Shown: piece after piece, positions 1-5,873 of the stretch
Layout of the letters: each line of letters begins with the position of its first letter
Numbering within the stretch: position 1 is the first letter of the stretch
DNA from: Campylobacterales bacterium
GTDB lineage: Bacteria > Campylobacterota > Campylobacteria > Campylobacterales > QNZT01
DNA: 6,413 nucleotides
NCBI GenBank assembly: GCA_015663225.1
Contig: DQSO01000011.1
Location: 1 to 6,413, forward strand
Direction: 5' to 3'
The notes under the pieces: model-generated
Seen by the model: only the letters and a program-made list of their open reading frames with translations
Told to the model about the DNA's origin: nothing
The model's database searches: none
Program-made: the position numbers and the translations under genes

Positions 1-204
1 ATATATACCAGCTATTACTGCTACTATAAGTGCCCAAGGAACAACTTTTCTAACATGCATCATGATTGATTCTCTAGCTTTAGTATGTTCATCTTTAGAG
101 AGTGTTTGAGGCATTTTTACTAGAAATAGATTATCAACTATTAAAAATCCACCATATATAAAGGCACTTATAATATGTATAATTTTAATAATAATAAATA
201 AAAT
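1..204 (-). CDS. Small integral membrane protein, N-terminal part (CopD-like, tentative)
   Basis: This open frame begins right after the stop of the thioredoxin-like gene and runs off the window edge, giving about 68 residues. The translation has a hydrophobic N-terminal segment with a histidine (IIKIIHIISAFIYGGFL), a charged cytoplasmic-type stretch (KMPQTLSKDEHTKARE) and the start of a second hydrophobic segment (VVPWALIVAVIAGIY). A leading helix with a lysine/histidine followed by a short charged loop resembles small CopD-like or DUF2269-like membrane proteins, but the family call is only a resemblance. No ATG, GTG or TTG precedes the first membrane helix. The best start by position is ATT at 204-202, six bases after a weak AGAAG Shine-Dalgarno-like stretch at the end of the previous gene. 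The first in-frame ATG would remove the first helix. Readthrough or a sequence error are alternatives. That the frame is coding is fairly likely; its start is uncertain. Confidence 0.55.
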   Translation of the reverse strand, partial: MLFIIIKIIHIISAFIYGGFLIVDNLFLVKMPQTLSKDEHTKARESIMMHVRKVVPWALIVAVIAGIY

Positions 205-207
205 AGT

Positions 208-744
208 TTACTTCTTCTCTTTTATTGGTGAAAGTTTATCAGTAAGATCTCTTAACTCATCTTGACTAACTATACCATTACCAAATTCAACAACTTTTCC
301 AGTTGTATCAAGAACTACCATAAAAGGAATAAGATTGTTCCATTTTGTTCTATATCCAATATAGTTTATAAAATCTAAATAGCTACTACCAGCCACTACT
401 GAATAGTTTATGTTTGATGAGCTGATAAAGTCTTTAATATTATCACTATTAAGACCTTGAACTTCTAAAGCAAGTATTTTTGCTCTTTTATTATATTTAG
501 CATCATTAGTAAACTCTCTAAAGCCTGATATTTCCATCATACAGGGTGGACATCTATGACCAAACAGAGCTAAAAATACTACCTGTCCCCTTAACTCTTT
601 TATATCCATCCCCGCTTCTGTACTTTTGACATGATAAGTAGTGTTTTTATTGTCTTTAAACTCAAAAGTTAAATTTTCTTTTGTTTTAGTAAATCCAAGT
701 GTTGTAAGCAAACCAACAATAAGTATTAGTTTTAAAAATTTCAT
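208..744 (-). CDS. Secreted TlpA/ResA-type thioredoxin-like protein
   Basis: This 178-residue protein has a positively charged N-terminus and a hydrophobic segment (residues 1-19) typical of a Sec signal or membrane anchor, so the domain should sit in the periplasm. There is no lipobox cysteine. The thioredoxin fold follows: a strand (VVFLALFG) leads to the redox motif CPPC at residues 65-68, and the cis-proline expected opposite the active site is P140 in LIPFMVVLD. It probably oxidises, reduces or isomerises disulfides of exported proteins, or acts in cytochrome c or metal-site assembly; the substrate cannot be read from sequence. The start is supported by AGGAA at 752-756, seven bases before ATG. 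It lies 55 bases after argS and is followed, in the same frame, by a small membrane protein that may be its partner. The family call is solid; the precise role is inference. Confidence 0.85.
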   Translation of the reverse strand: MKFLKLILIVGLLTTLGFTKTKENLTFEFKDNKNTTYHVKSTEAGMDIKELRGQVVFLALFGHRCPPCMMEISGFREFTNDAKYNKRAKILALEVQGLNSDNIKDFISSSNINYSVVAGSSYLDFINYIGYRTKWNNLIPFMVVLDTTGKVVEFGNGIVSQDELRDLTDKLSPIKEKK

Positions 745-799
745 AAAATAGTTCCTTTTATTTAAATATTACAATAACAAGATGAAGTAATTGTGTAGA

Positions 800-2386
800 C
801 TACATCTTATATTTTGCTTCTATTCCCATTAGTTTTAGTCCAGTTCTTAAACTCAAACCTACAACCAAAAATATTTTTAAATATACCAATTCATCATCAG
901 AGCCAACAATTTTATATTTATTATAAAACTGATGAAGAAGTGATGATAAGTTTTTTAAATATTCTGAAAGTTTTTGCAGTTGACGAGAATCAAACGAATC
1001 ATTTAAAACTTCACCAAGAGTTAAAGCATTAAAAAGAAGATTTTTTGCATCATCACTTAGATTATCAAGTGAAATACCTTTTAAATCATTCTCTTTTTTA
1101 CCACTTTTTTGTAAAACTTGATTTATTCTCGCATGTGCATAATTTACATAATATACAGGGTTTGTACTATCTAGTTTTTTTAAATCATCTATATCAAATT
1201 CCAAGTGAGTATCACTCTTTTTTGTCATAAATATAAAACGAAGTGCATCTGACCCAATCTCTTCTATAACATCACTCATAAGTATAAAATTACCTGCTCG
1301 TTTACTCATTTTGTATGGTTTACCACCTCTTAAGAGTGAAACCATTTGAGATAGTATAACTTCAAGTTTTTTCTCATCATATCCCATATAATTAACAGCA
1401 GCTTTTACTCTTGCTATATATCCATGATGATCAGCACCCCAAATATTTATATAGTGGTCATAGTTTCTTTTAAATTTTTGATTATGATATATTATATCTC
1501 CTGCTAGATATGTTGGTTTACCATCTTCTCTAACAATAACTCTATCTTTTTCATCTCCAAATTCTGAAGATTTTAACCATAATTTTCCATCTTGTTTATA
1601 AGTTGCACTGTTTTTTATAAGTTGATCTTTTGATTCATCCCATAGTTTAAAAAGTTCTTTTTCACTTACAAAATGATCAAATTTTATTTTTGCATCTAAA
1701 AGATTTTCTTTTATGAGAAGTAGCATTTTATCTTTACCCCAAATGGATAATTGTTCTATATTTTTAGGGTCTTTAAAAATATCAATACCAAAATAATTTC
1801 CAGCATCAATCGCTAAATCTGTTATATATTCACCTTTATAATACTCTTCTGGATAAGTAGGCTCTTCTTTTAAACACTCTTTAATACCAGCTAAATGGAT
1901 ACTAAGACCAAGTAGTTCTATCTGGTTACCAGCATCATTTACATAGTATTCACTCTCAATATTATATCCTAGGTGTTTTGCAACTTTATAAAGAGTATCA
2001 CCAAAAACTGCACCTCTTGCATGACCAATATGAAGTGGTCCTGTAGGATTTGCACTAACATACTCTAAAAGTATTTTTTTATCATGTGAATCAGTAGCAA
2101 AATTATCTTCATCAAGTAGTGAACTAGTTGCTAAAGTATCTAAAAATGAATCACTTAGTTTAAAGTTAATATATCCCTTAATACTCTCTACCGATTCAAA
2201 TACTTTACTACCACTAAACTTTTTACAAAGCTCATCAGCAATAATCATGGGCGATTTTCTATACTCTTTTGCAAGTGAAAAAGCAACTGGAGAGGCATAG
2301 TGTCCAAAAGATAAATCTTTTGGTTTTTCAAGCAAAAAATCTACACCTATGTATTTTTGTATCTCTTTTTTGACAATATTTTTCAA
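800..2386 (-). CDS. argS: Arginyl-tRNA synthetase
   Basis: This class I aminoacyl-tRNA synthetase charges tRNA-Arg with arginine in the cytoplasm. At 528 residues it is a normal or slightly short length for the bacterial enzyme. The N-terminal additional domain covers about residues 1-85 and contains the family-typical KPKDLSFGHYASPVAF. The signature HIGH is at 119-122 within SANPTGPLHIGHARG, and a canonical KMSKRAG loop is at 359-365. The DALR anticodon-binding domain starts near SDALRFIF (379-386), and the protein ends in the usual GLKLMGIEAKYKM tail. The start is TTG (2386-2384): the residues right after it match where the family begins, and no ATG is available nearby. It begins 17 bases after the tatA stop, with no recognisable Shine-Dalgarno sequence and a small inverted repeat over the start, so translation may depend on ribosomes finishing tatA. 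Confidence 0.97.
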   Translation of the reverse strand: MKNIVKKEIQKYIGVDFLLEKPKDLSFGHYASPVAFSLAKEYRKSPMIIADELCKKFSGSKVFESVESIKGYINFKLSDSFLDTLATSSLLDEDNFATDSHDKKILLEYVSANPTGPLHIGHARGAVFGDTLYKVAKHLGYNIESEYYVNDAGNQIELLGLSIHLAGIKECLKEEPTYPEEYYKGEYITDLAIDAGNYFGIDIFKDPKNIEQLSIWGKDKMLLLIKENLLDAKIKFDHFVSEKELFKLWDESKDQLIKNSATYKQDGKLWLKSSEFGDEKDRVIVREDGKPTYLAGDIIYHNQKFKRNYDHYINIWGADHHGYIARVKAAVNYMGYDEKKLEVILSQMVSLLRGGKPYKMSKRAGNFILMSDVIEEIGSDALRFIFMTKKSDTHLEFDIDDLKKLDSTNPVYYVNYAHARINQVLQKSGKKENDLKGISLDNLSDDAKNLLFNALTLGEVLNDSFDSRQLQKLSEYLKNLSSLLHQFYNKYKIVGSDDELVYLKIFLVVGLSLRTGLKLMGIEAKYKM

Positions 2387-2405
2387 CTAAAATAACTTTT
2401 TAGTT
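2385..2405 (-). promoter_or_regulatory. Inverted repeat spanning the tatA stop and argS start
   Basis: On the minus strand the sequence AACTAAAA, a five-base loop AGTTA, then TTTTAGTT forms a perfect 8-bp inverted repeat (arms at 2398-2405 and 2385-2392). The 5' arm contains part of the tatA TAA stop, and the 3' arm contains the first two bases of the argS TTG start. The stem has only two G-C pairs, so it is weak and is not followed by a U-run; it does not look like a terminator. It could mask the argS start until ribosomes terminate at tatA. The repeat is visible; a regulatory role is inference. Confidence 0.35.
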
Positions 2406-2634
2406 AAGATTTTTGAGATTCTTCAGACTTTACAGCTGTTGCAGTATCTTCTTTTGCCTCTATTATCTCAGCATCATCTTTTTTCTCTTCAACATCATCT
2501 TCTTTAATAGCTTTTTTAAAGTTTTTTATACCATTACCAAGACCTTTTGCTAACTCAGGTATTTTCTTTCCACCAAATAGTAAAAGCACTACAAGTGCTA
2601 TTATTATTAGTTCCATTCCACTAGGTACACCCAT
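2404..2634 (-). CDS. tatA: Twin-arginine translocase subunit TatA
   Basis: This 76-residue protein is the pore-forming TatA/E subunit of the Tat pathway, which exports folded proteins across the inner membrane. A short N-terminus is followed by one membrane helix (about residues 8-20) carrying the expected polar residue near its start (E8, where E. coli TatA has Q8). The family hinge F20-G21 comes next in [14 protein letters not shown], then an amphipathic helix to about residue 44 ([10 protein letters not shown]) and a charged, acidic C-terminal tail. The first ATG is chosen because AAGGAA (2641-2646) lies six bases upstream; M7 is a possible but less likely start. It has its own extended -10 promoter in the gap after gmk. 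TatB and TatC are not in the window. Length and the FGGKK motif favour TatA over TatB. Confidence 0.95.
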   Translation of the reverse strand: MGVPSGMELIIIALVVLLLFGGKKIPELAKGLGNGIKNFKKAIKEDDVEEKKDDAEIIEAKEDTATAVKSEESQKS

Positions 2635-2659
2635 AAATAATTCCTTAAATTTTTTAAAG

Positions 2660-2683
2660 ATTATAACATTTATTTATAAAAAA
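2660..2683 (-). promoter_or_regulatory. Extended -10 promoter for tatA-argS
   Basis: The minus strand reads TGTTATAAT at 2668-2660, a perfect TGN-TATAAT extended -10 element, preceded by a run of six T at 2683-2678 and AT-rich DNA. Campylobacterota housekeeping promoters typically have this -10 with a T-rich upstream region and no conserved -35; a TTGGTG at about 19 bases' spacing is only a weak -35 candidate. Transcription would begin near 2653, giving a leader of roughly 20 bases that contains the tatA Shine-Dalgarno sequence. It sits just after the gmk stop codon. Confidence 0.7.
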
Positions 2684-3286
2684 TCACCAATTTGATAGAA
2701 AGTTAGATAAATCTTCTTTAGATTTTTTAACTCGTGTAACTTTAATAATCGATTTTAAATCTTCTAGTGTTTTTTCAAAGTTATCATTTACTAAAAAATA
2801 TTCATATTCAAATACTCTTTTCATCTCATCTTTTGCATTTGAAACTCTTTTTTGTATCGTATCATGTGAATCAGTACCTCTTTTAGTTAATCTCTTTTCT
2901 AACTCTATTTGTGAAGGTGTTGTGATAAATAGTGAAGTTAGAAGATTTGGAAACTTTTTTTTAACTATTTCATGACCTTGTACATCAATATCAAATATAA
3001 CCAATTTACCATCAGCTAAAGCCTTTTTTATCGGTTTTAAACTTGTGCCATAGTAGTTATCATGTACATTAGCCCACTCTAAAAAATTATTTTCTTTTAT
3101 ATCTTTTTCAAACTCTTGTTTTGAAACATAGTAGTAATCAACTCCCTCTTTTTCACCATCTCTTATACTCCTTGTTGTTGTAGATATTGAAAAATAGATA
3201 CTATTATCATGTTGAAGTATTTCATTTAAAAGTGAACTCTTTCCACATCCACTTGGACCTGATATTACTAGTAAGCTCCCATTCAT
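2684..3286 (-). CDS. gmk: Guanylate kinase
   Basis: This cytoplasmic enzyme phosphorylates GMP (and dGMP) to GDP with ATP, feeding GTP and dGTP synthesis. At 200 residues it is the usual length. The P-loop GPSGCGKSS is at residues 10-18. The GMP-binding region follows: STTTRSIRDGEKEGVDYYYV (35-54) supplies R39, R42 and a tyrosine, E70 lies in NNFLEWANVHDNYYGTS, and D99 lies in FDIDVQG. The lid is the RLTKRGTDS segment (132-140), and the conserved RVSNAKDEM helix (147-155) is present. The start ATG overlaps the stop of the upstream receiver-acidic gene by one base (TAATG). There is no strong Shine-Dalgarno sequence of its own, so translational coupling is likely. All key residues appear intact. 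Confidence 0.97.
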   Translation of the reverse strand: MNGSLLVISGPSGCGKSSLLNEILQHDNSIYFSISTTTRSIRDGEKEGVDYYYVSKQEFEKDIKENNFLEWANVHDNYYGTSLKPIKKALADGKLVIFDIDVQGHEIVKKKFPNLLTSLFITTPSQIELEKRLTKRGTDSHDTIQKRVSNAKDEMKRVFEYEYFLVNDNFEKTLEDLKSIIKVTRVKKSKEDLSNFLSNW

Positions 3287-4272
3287 TAATCTTTACTCGA
3301 GAAAGTTATATTAATCTGCATATCTTTAAGTACATCTTTTAGTAAGTTGGCAGTTATAATCTCTTTTAGTTGCTCTTTTACAATATCTTCTAAATTTTTT
3401 TGATTGTTATCAAGCTCATCTTCTTTTTTAGTTTCCAAAAAGGGTTCTATATCTTTATTATTATCAACTATCTCTACATTTTCTACTAATTCAGGTTCAA
3501 TAACTTTTTTTAATTTATCTTCATCAAGGGAAAGTAATTCATCTCCATCTTCTTTTTCAACTATAGTTTCTTCTTTAGTTTCAATATCAATCTCTAAATT
3601 ATCTGATATTTTGGTTGTTTCATCTACAGTTTCTTCAAGTAAATCTTCTAATTTATCAATTTTATTTTCTTCACTATCTTCTTCAAGTTCATTATCAATA
3701 TTTGGTAGTTCCTCATCAATTTCACTCTCTTCAATATCTTCATCATCAAAATTTAATAAATCATCATTAATTTCCATCTCATTTTCATCAATATCTAAAT
3801 CATCAACTATCTCTTCATCAATATCATCTATTATTTGACTAAGTTTTTCAGGAGTTGAATCTAGTTCATTATCAAAAGAGTGCAGTTCCTCATTAAACTC
3901 AAACTCTTTATCGTCACTATCTTCTAAATTGTTATCATCTTTACTTTCTTCACTCTCAGTAATAAAATTACTCTCTATCAAAGATGTAAAATCAGCGGGT
4001 AAAAAAGGTTTTTCTAAGAGAAGTTCAAACTCTGCAGGTTTTTTAACCTGATTTGTTCCTATAAATACTAATTTATCATAAGTTAAATTTGTTTTTATTT
4101 TATCAACTAACTCAGGATTATACTTATCACTATCAATAAAAATTAGATTATAAGACTCTTTTTGAGGTGAAAAAATACCACTCTCTTCCATATCAAAACC
4201 ACTCTTTTTACTGCTTAGTTGAAGCAATCTTGAAACAATTTTATTATCATTTATCAAAAGTATACAAAGCAT
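3286..4272 (-). CDS. Receiver-like domain fused to a highly acidic region, unknown function
   Basis: Function is not known. By position and acidity it corresponds to the C. jejuni gene annotated 'highly acidic protein' (Cj1178c, from memory). Counting from the ATG at 4272 (328 residues), residues 1-104 read like a shortened response-regulator receiver: LCILLINDN (N8, D9 acidic pocket), YNLIFIDSD (D47 at the phospho-acceptor position), KLVFIGT (T73) and LLLEKPF (K88-P89). The spacing is shorter than in CheY, mainly around helices 2 and 4. Residues 99-298 contain 84 Asp/Glu, about 15 Lys and no Arg that I can find, with four copies of a related short motif (see findings). A mixed-charge helix, about 293-318 (EDIVKEQLKEIITANLLKDV), precedes the end. 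GGAG at 4283-4280 is seven bases from the 4272 ATG but only one base from the ATG at 4278, so the later start is preferred. The stop overlaps the gmk start by one base. Confidence 0.8.
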   Translation of the reverse strand: MLCILLINDNKIVSRLLQLSSKKSGFDMEESGIFSPQKESYNLIFIDSDKYNPELVDKIKTNLTYDKLVFIGTNQVKKPAEFELLLEKPFLPADFTSLIESNFITESEESKDDNNLEDSDDKEFEFNEELHSFDNELDSTPEKLSQIIDDIDEEIVDDLDIDENEMEINDDLLNFDDEDIEESEIDEELPNIDNELEEDSEENKIDKLEDLLEETVDETTKISDNLEIDIETKEETIVEKEDGDELLSLDEDKLKKVIEPELVENVEIVDNNKDIEPFLETKKEDELDNNQKNLEDIVKEQLKEIITANLLKDVLKDMQINITFSSKD

Positions 4273-4278
4273 AATCAT

Positions 4279-4397
4279 TCTCCAATCTATTTTTTATTAT
4301 TTAAGTATAATACAATAACTATACTATAAAAAATATAGTTAAAATTCAAGTCATCGTGCTCTTAGTTCATAGGTATCAAATGGTTAGGGATATAAAT
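4279..4397 (-). promoter_or_regulatory. Spacer between fliR and the receiver-acidic gene, possible promoter
   Basis: This 119-base spacer is the longest non-coding gap in the cluster. It contains TAACTATA and TATAGTTA (4316-4323 and 4334-4341), an 8-bp inverted repeat with a ten-base AT loop. On the minus strand it also has several -10-like boxes, such as TATAGT after a T-run (about 4333-4328) and TATTATACT nearer the gene, plus TTGAAT as a loose -35 candidate 15 bases upstream of TATAGT. No box is close to consensus with good spacing, and no sigma54 (GG-N10-GC) site was recognised. It plausibly separates a tsf-ABC-fliR transcript from a receiver-gmk transcript, but this is inference. No G-C-rich terminator stem was found. 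Confidence 0.35.
4280..4283 (-). promoter_or_regulatory. Shine-Dalgarno site deciding the start of the receiver-acidic gene
   Basis: GGAG on the minus strand (within TTGGAGA) is seven bases before the ATG at 4272-4270 and one base before the ATG at 4278-4276. A one-base gap is too short for normal initiation, so the downstream ATG is the better start, shortening the protein by two residues (MI). Confidence 0.7.
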
Positions 4398-5162
4398 TTA
4401 TAGTAGATATCTTAAATATTCAAATAATTTTAAAAATTCATTTTTAAAGATTTGCATGATACTTCCGAGTATTGCCATCATTACAAGCATAGATAAAAAT
4501 ATTTTTATTGGAAAACCGACAACAAGTAGGTTAAATTGTGGCATTGTCTTCATAAGCATTCCAAAAATAATATCTGATAGTATGGAGAGTGCTATAATAG
4601 GAAAAGCAAGTATAATAGATATTTTAAATAAATTAGATGTTGCTGTTATCATGTATTCCAATATATCATGTGAAGGATAAAAACCACCTAGCTGTATACT
4701 ATCTATTGATTTGGATAAAAATATTAATATTAGATGATGACCATCAAATGCTAAAAGTATCATTATAGCTATAAGAGTTAGCATTTGACTAATTATAGGT
4801 GAATTAGACCCTGAAACTGGATCAAAAACATTTGCCATAGAAAATCCCATAACCATTGCTATTTGTCCACCTGCAAGTGAAAGAGAAGCAAATATAAGGT
4901 TTAGAAAAACCCCAGCTAAAAAGCCTATCATAAACTCACTCATGACGAGTAGCATGATATTGTCAATAACTATACTATTATTTGATAATACCGCTATAGG
5001 GAAAAGTAAAAAAGTAATATATAGTGCAAAGGCAGTTTTGATATTTACAGAAATTGTAGCATGTGAAAAAAATGGTAAAAAGGCAAAAAAACCACTAATC
5101 CTAGAAAATAGAAGTATAAAAATTACTGCATTATTTTCAGTTATAAAATCAGCTATTTGCAT
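4398..5162 (-). CDS. fliR: Flagellar biosynthetic protein FliR (type III export gate)
   Basis: FliR is an inner-membrane subunit of the FliPQR export gate at the base of the flagellum, through which rod, hook and filament subunits pass. At 254 residues it matches the family, with several hydrophobic segments (about 13-32, 43-61, 68-90, 123-150, 180-200 and 212-235). Family-like features include FSRISGFFAFLPFF (19-32), the loop GFSMANVFDPVSGSNSPII (106-124), FDGHHLILIFL (139-149) and MPQFNLLVVGFPIKI (207-221). Its ATG overlaps the stop of the ABC ATPase gene (TAATG) and lacks a clear Shine-Dalgarno site, so it is probably translationally coupled to that gene. No other flagellar gene is visible, which fits the scattered flagellar genes of Campylobacterota. 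FliR is preferred over virulence-type homologues (SctT/YscT) because of the synteny. Confidence 0.95.
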   Translation of the reverse strand: MQIADFITENNAVIFILLFSRISGFFAFLPFFSHATISVNIKTAFALYITFLLFPIAVLSNNSIVIDNIMLLVMSEFMIGFLAGVFLNLIFASLSLAGGQIAMVMGFSMANVFDPVSGSNSPIISQMLTLIAIMILLAFDGHHLILIFLSKSIDSIQLGGFYPSHDILEYMITATSNLFKISIILAFPIIALSILSDIIFGMLMKTMPQFNLLVVGFPIKIFLSMLVMMAILGSIMQIFKNEFLKLFEYLRYLL

Positions 5163-5854
5163 TATAGATAAACTTTATTTAATCTTTTATCCTCTAATCT
5201 ATATACTGAATTACATTTTTTAGCTATCTCTTCATCATGGGTTACTATAAACAGTGCGCCATCTCTCTCTTTTATATACTCTAACATTGTATCCATGATT
5301 TCAATACCAGTATTACGATCTAAGTTACCAGTAGGTTCATCTGCAAAAATAATAGTTGGTTGTTTTGTTAAAACTCTAGCAATAGATACTCGTTGTTGTT
5401 GACCACCAGAGAGTTCAGAAACATTTTGATTTAGTGTATCTTCAATTTTTAATCTTTTTATCAAATTTATATCTACATTTTTATTTGACAATATTGAAGA
5501 AATTTCAAGATTCTCTTTTACACTAAAACCTTTAAAAAGATAGTGAGATTGAAATATTATACCAATACTATCTCTTCTTAATTTTGTTTGGTACTTGTTG
5601 CTAAGTGTATAAAATGAATTTGGACCATAGTTTACTTCGCCTTTTAAAGGTTTTAAAAGAGTTGCTAGAGTATGAAGAAGTGTAGACTTCCCACTTCCGC
5701 TAATACCAAGTATTGCTATACTTTCACCCTCATGTATATTAATATCAAGATTTTCAAATAGAGTATAATCAAACTTATGAGTTAAATTTTTACCTGAAAT
5801 TAGAATTTTCCCCGTAGGTTTAGAAGAGGATTTAGAAAAATCTTTAACAATCAT
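5162..5854 (-). CDS. ABC transporter ATP-binding protein, LolD/MacB/FtsE type
   Basis: This 230-residue protein is one ATP-binding subunit with all nucleotide-binding elements intact: Walker A GISGSGKST (50-58), Q-loop Q102 in IIFQSHYLF, signature LSGGQQQR (148-155), Walker B TIIFADEP with D172/E173, D-loop NLD and switch H206 in FIVTHDEE. The LSGGQQQRVSIARVL and ADEPTGNLD wording is typical of the LolD/MacB/FtsE group, which drives type VII mechanotransmission-type exporters and lipoprotein release. No membrane partner is present in the window, so the substrate is unknown. An N-terminal extension of about 20 residues rich in Ser and Lys precedes the ABC domain. The start is supported by AAGGGG (5860-5865), five bases before ATG. 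The gene lies 19 bases after tsf and overlaps fliR by one base, so it is probably in one operon with both. Confidence 0.9.
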   Translation of the reverse strand: MIVKDFSKSSSKPTGKILISGKNLTHKFDYTLFENLDINIHEGESIAILGISGSGKSTLLHTLATLLKPLKGEVNYGPNSFYTLSNKYQTKLRRDSIGIIFQSHYLFKGFSVKENLEISSILSNKNVDINLIKRLKIEDTLNQNVSELSGGQQQRVSIARVLTKQPTIIFADEPTGNLDRNTGIEIMDTMLEYIKERDGALFIVTHDEEIAKKCNSVYRLEDKRLNKVYL

Positions 5855-5873
5855 CTTATCCCCTTCTCAATAT

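Noticed and set aside
781..806. Possible terminator after argS: GATGTAGT and ACTTCATC on the minus strand, with a ten-base loop
   Set aside because: The stem is 8 bp with one mismatch and overlaps the argS stop. The tract after it (TTGTTATTG) is not a clean U-run, so it is too weak to call as a terminator.
814..1230. Plus-strand open frames opposite the argS 3' half
   Set aside because: Antisense to conserved argS coding sequence, with a His/Tyr/Leu-rich composition typical of shadows.
2080..2876. Exact 17-base repeat TATCATGTGAATCAGTA at 2080-2096 (argS) and 2860-2876 (gmk)
   Set aside because: Both copies encode the peptide TDSHD in the same frame within unrelated proteins. In gmk it belongs to the family's lid motif (RGTDS), so this looks like chance plus codon bias rather than a mobile or regulatory repeat.
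3404..3838. Plus-strand open frame of 144 codons, almost all Ser, Ile and Leu
   Set aside because: It is the antisense shadow of the Asp/Glu-rich gene: GAT/GAA/GAG codons read backwards as Ser- and Phe/Leu-type codons. The bizarre composition and lack of a ribosome site confirm this.
4270..4278. ATG at 4278 as start of the receiver-acidic gene
   Set aside because: It leaves only one base after GGAG; the ATG two codons later has seven-base spacing. The difference is two residues.
4279..4397. sigma54 or sigma28 flagellar promoter near fliR
   Set aside because: No GG-N10-GC pattern with the flanking consensus and no CGATAT-type sigma28 -10 with suitable spacing could be found.
4456..5223. Two plus-strand open frames opposite fliR (4456-4680 and 4942-5223)
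   Set aside because: Both lie wholly or mainly inside well-recognised minus-strand genes, resemble no known family and lack ribosome sites.
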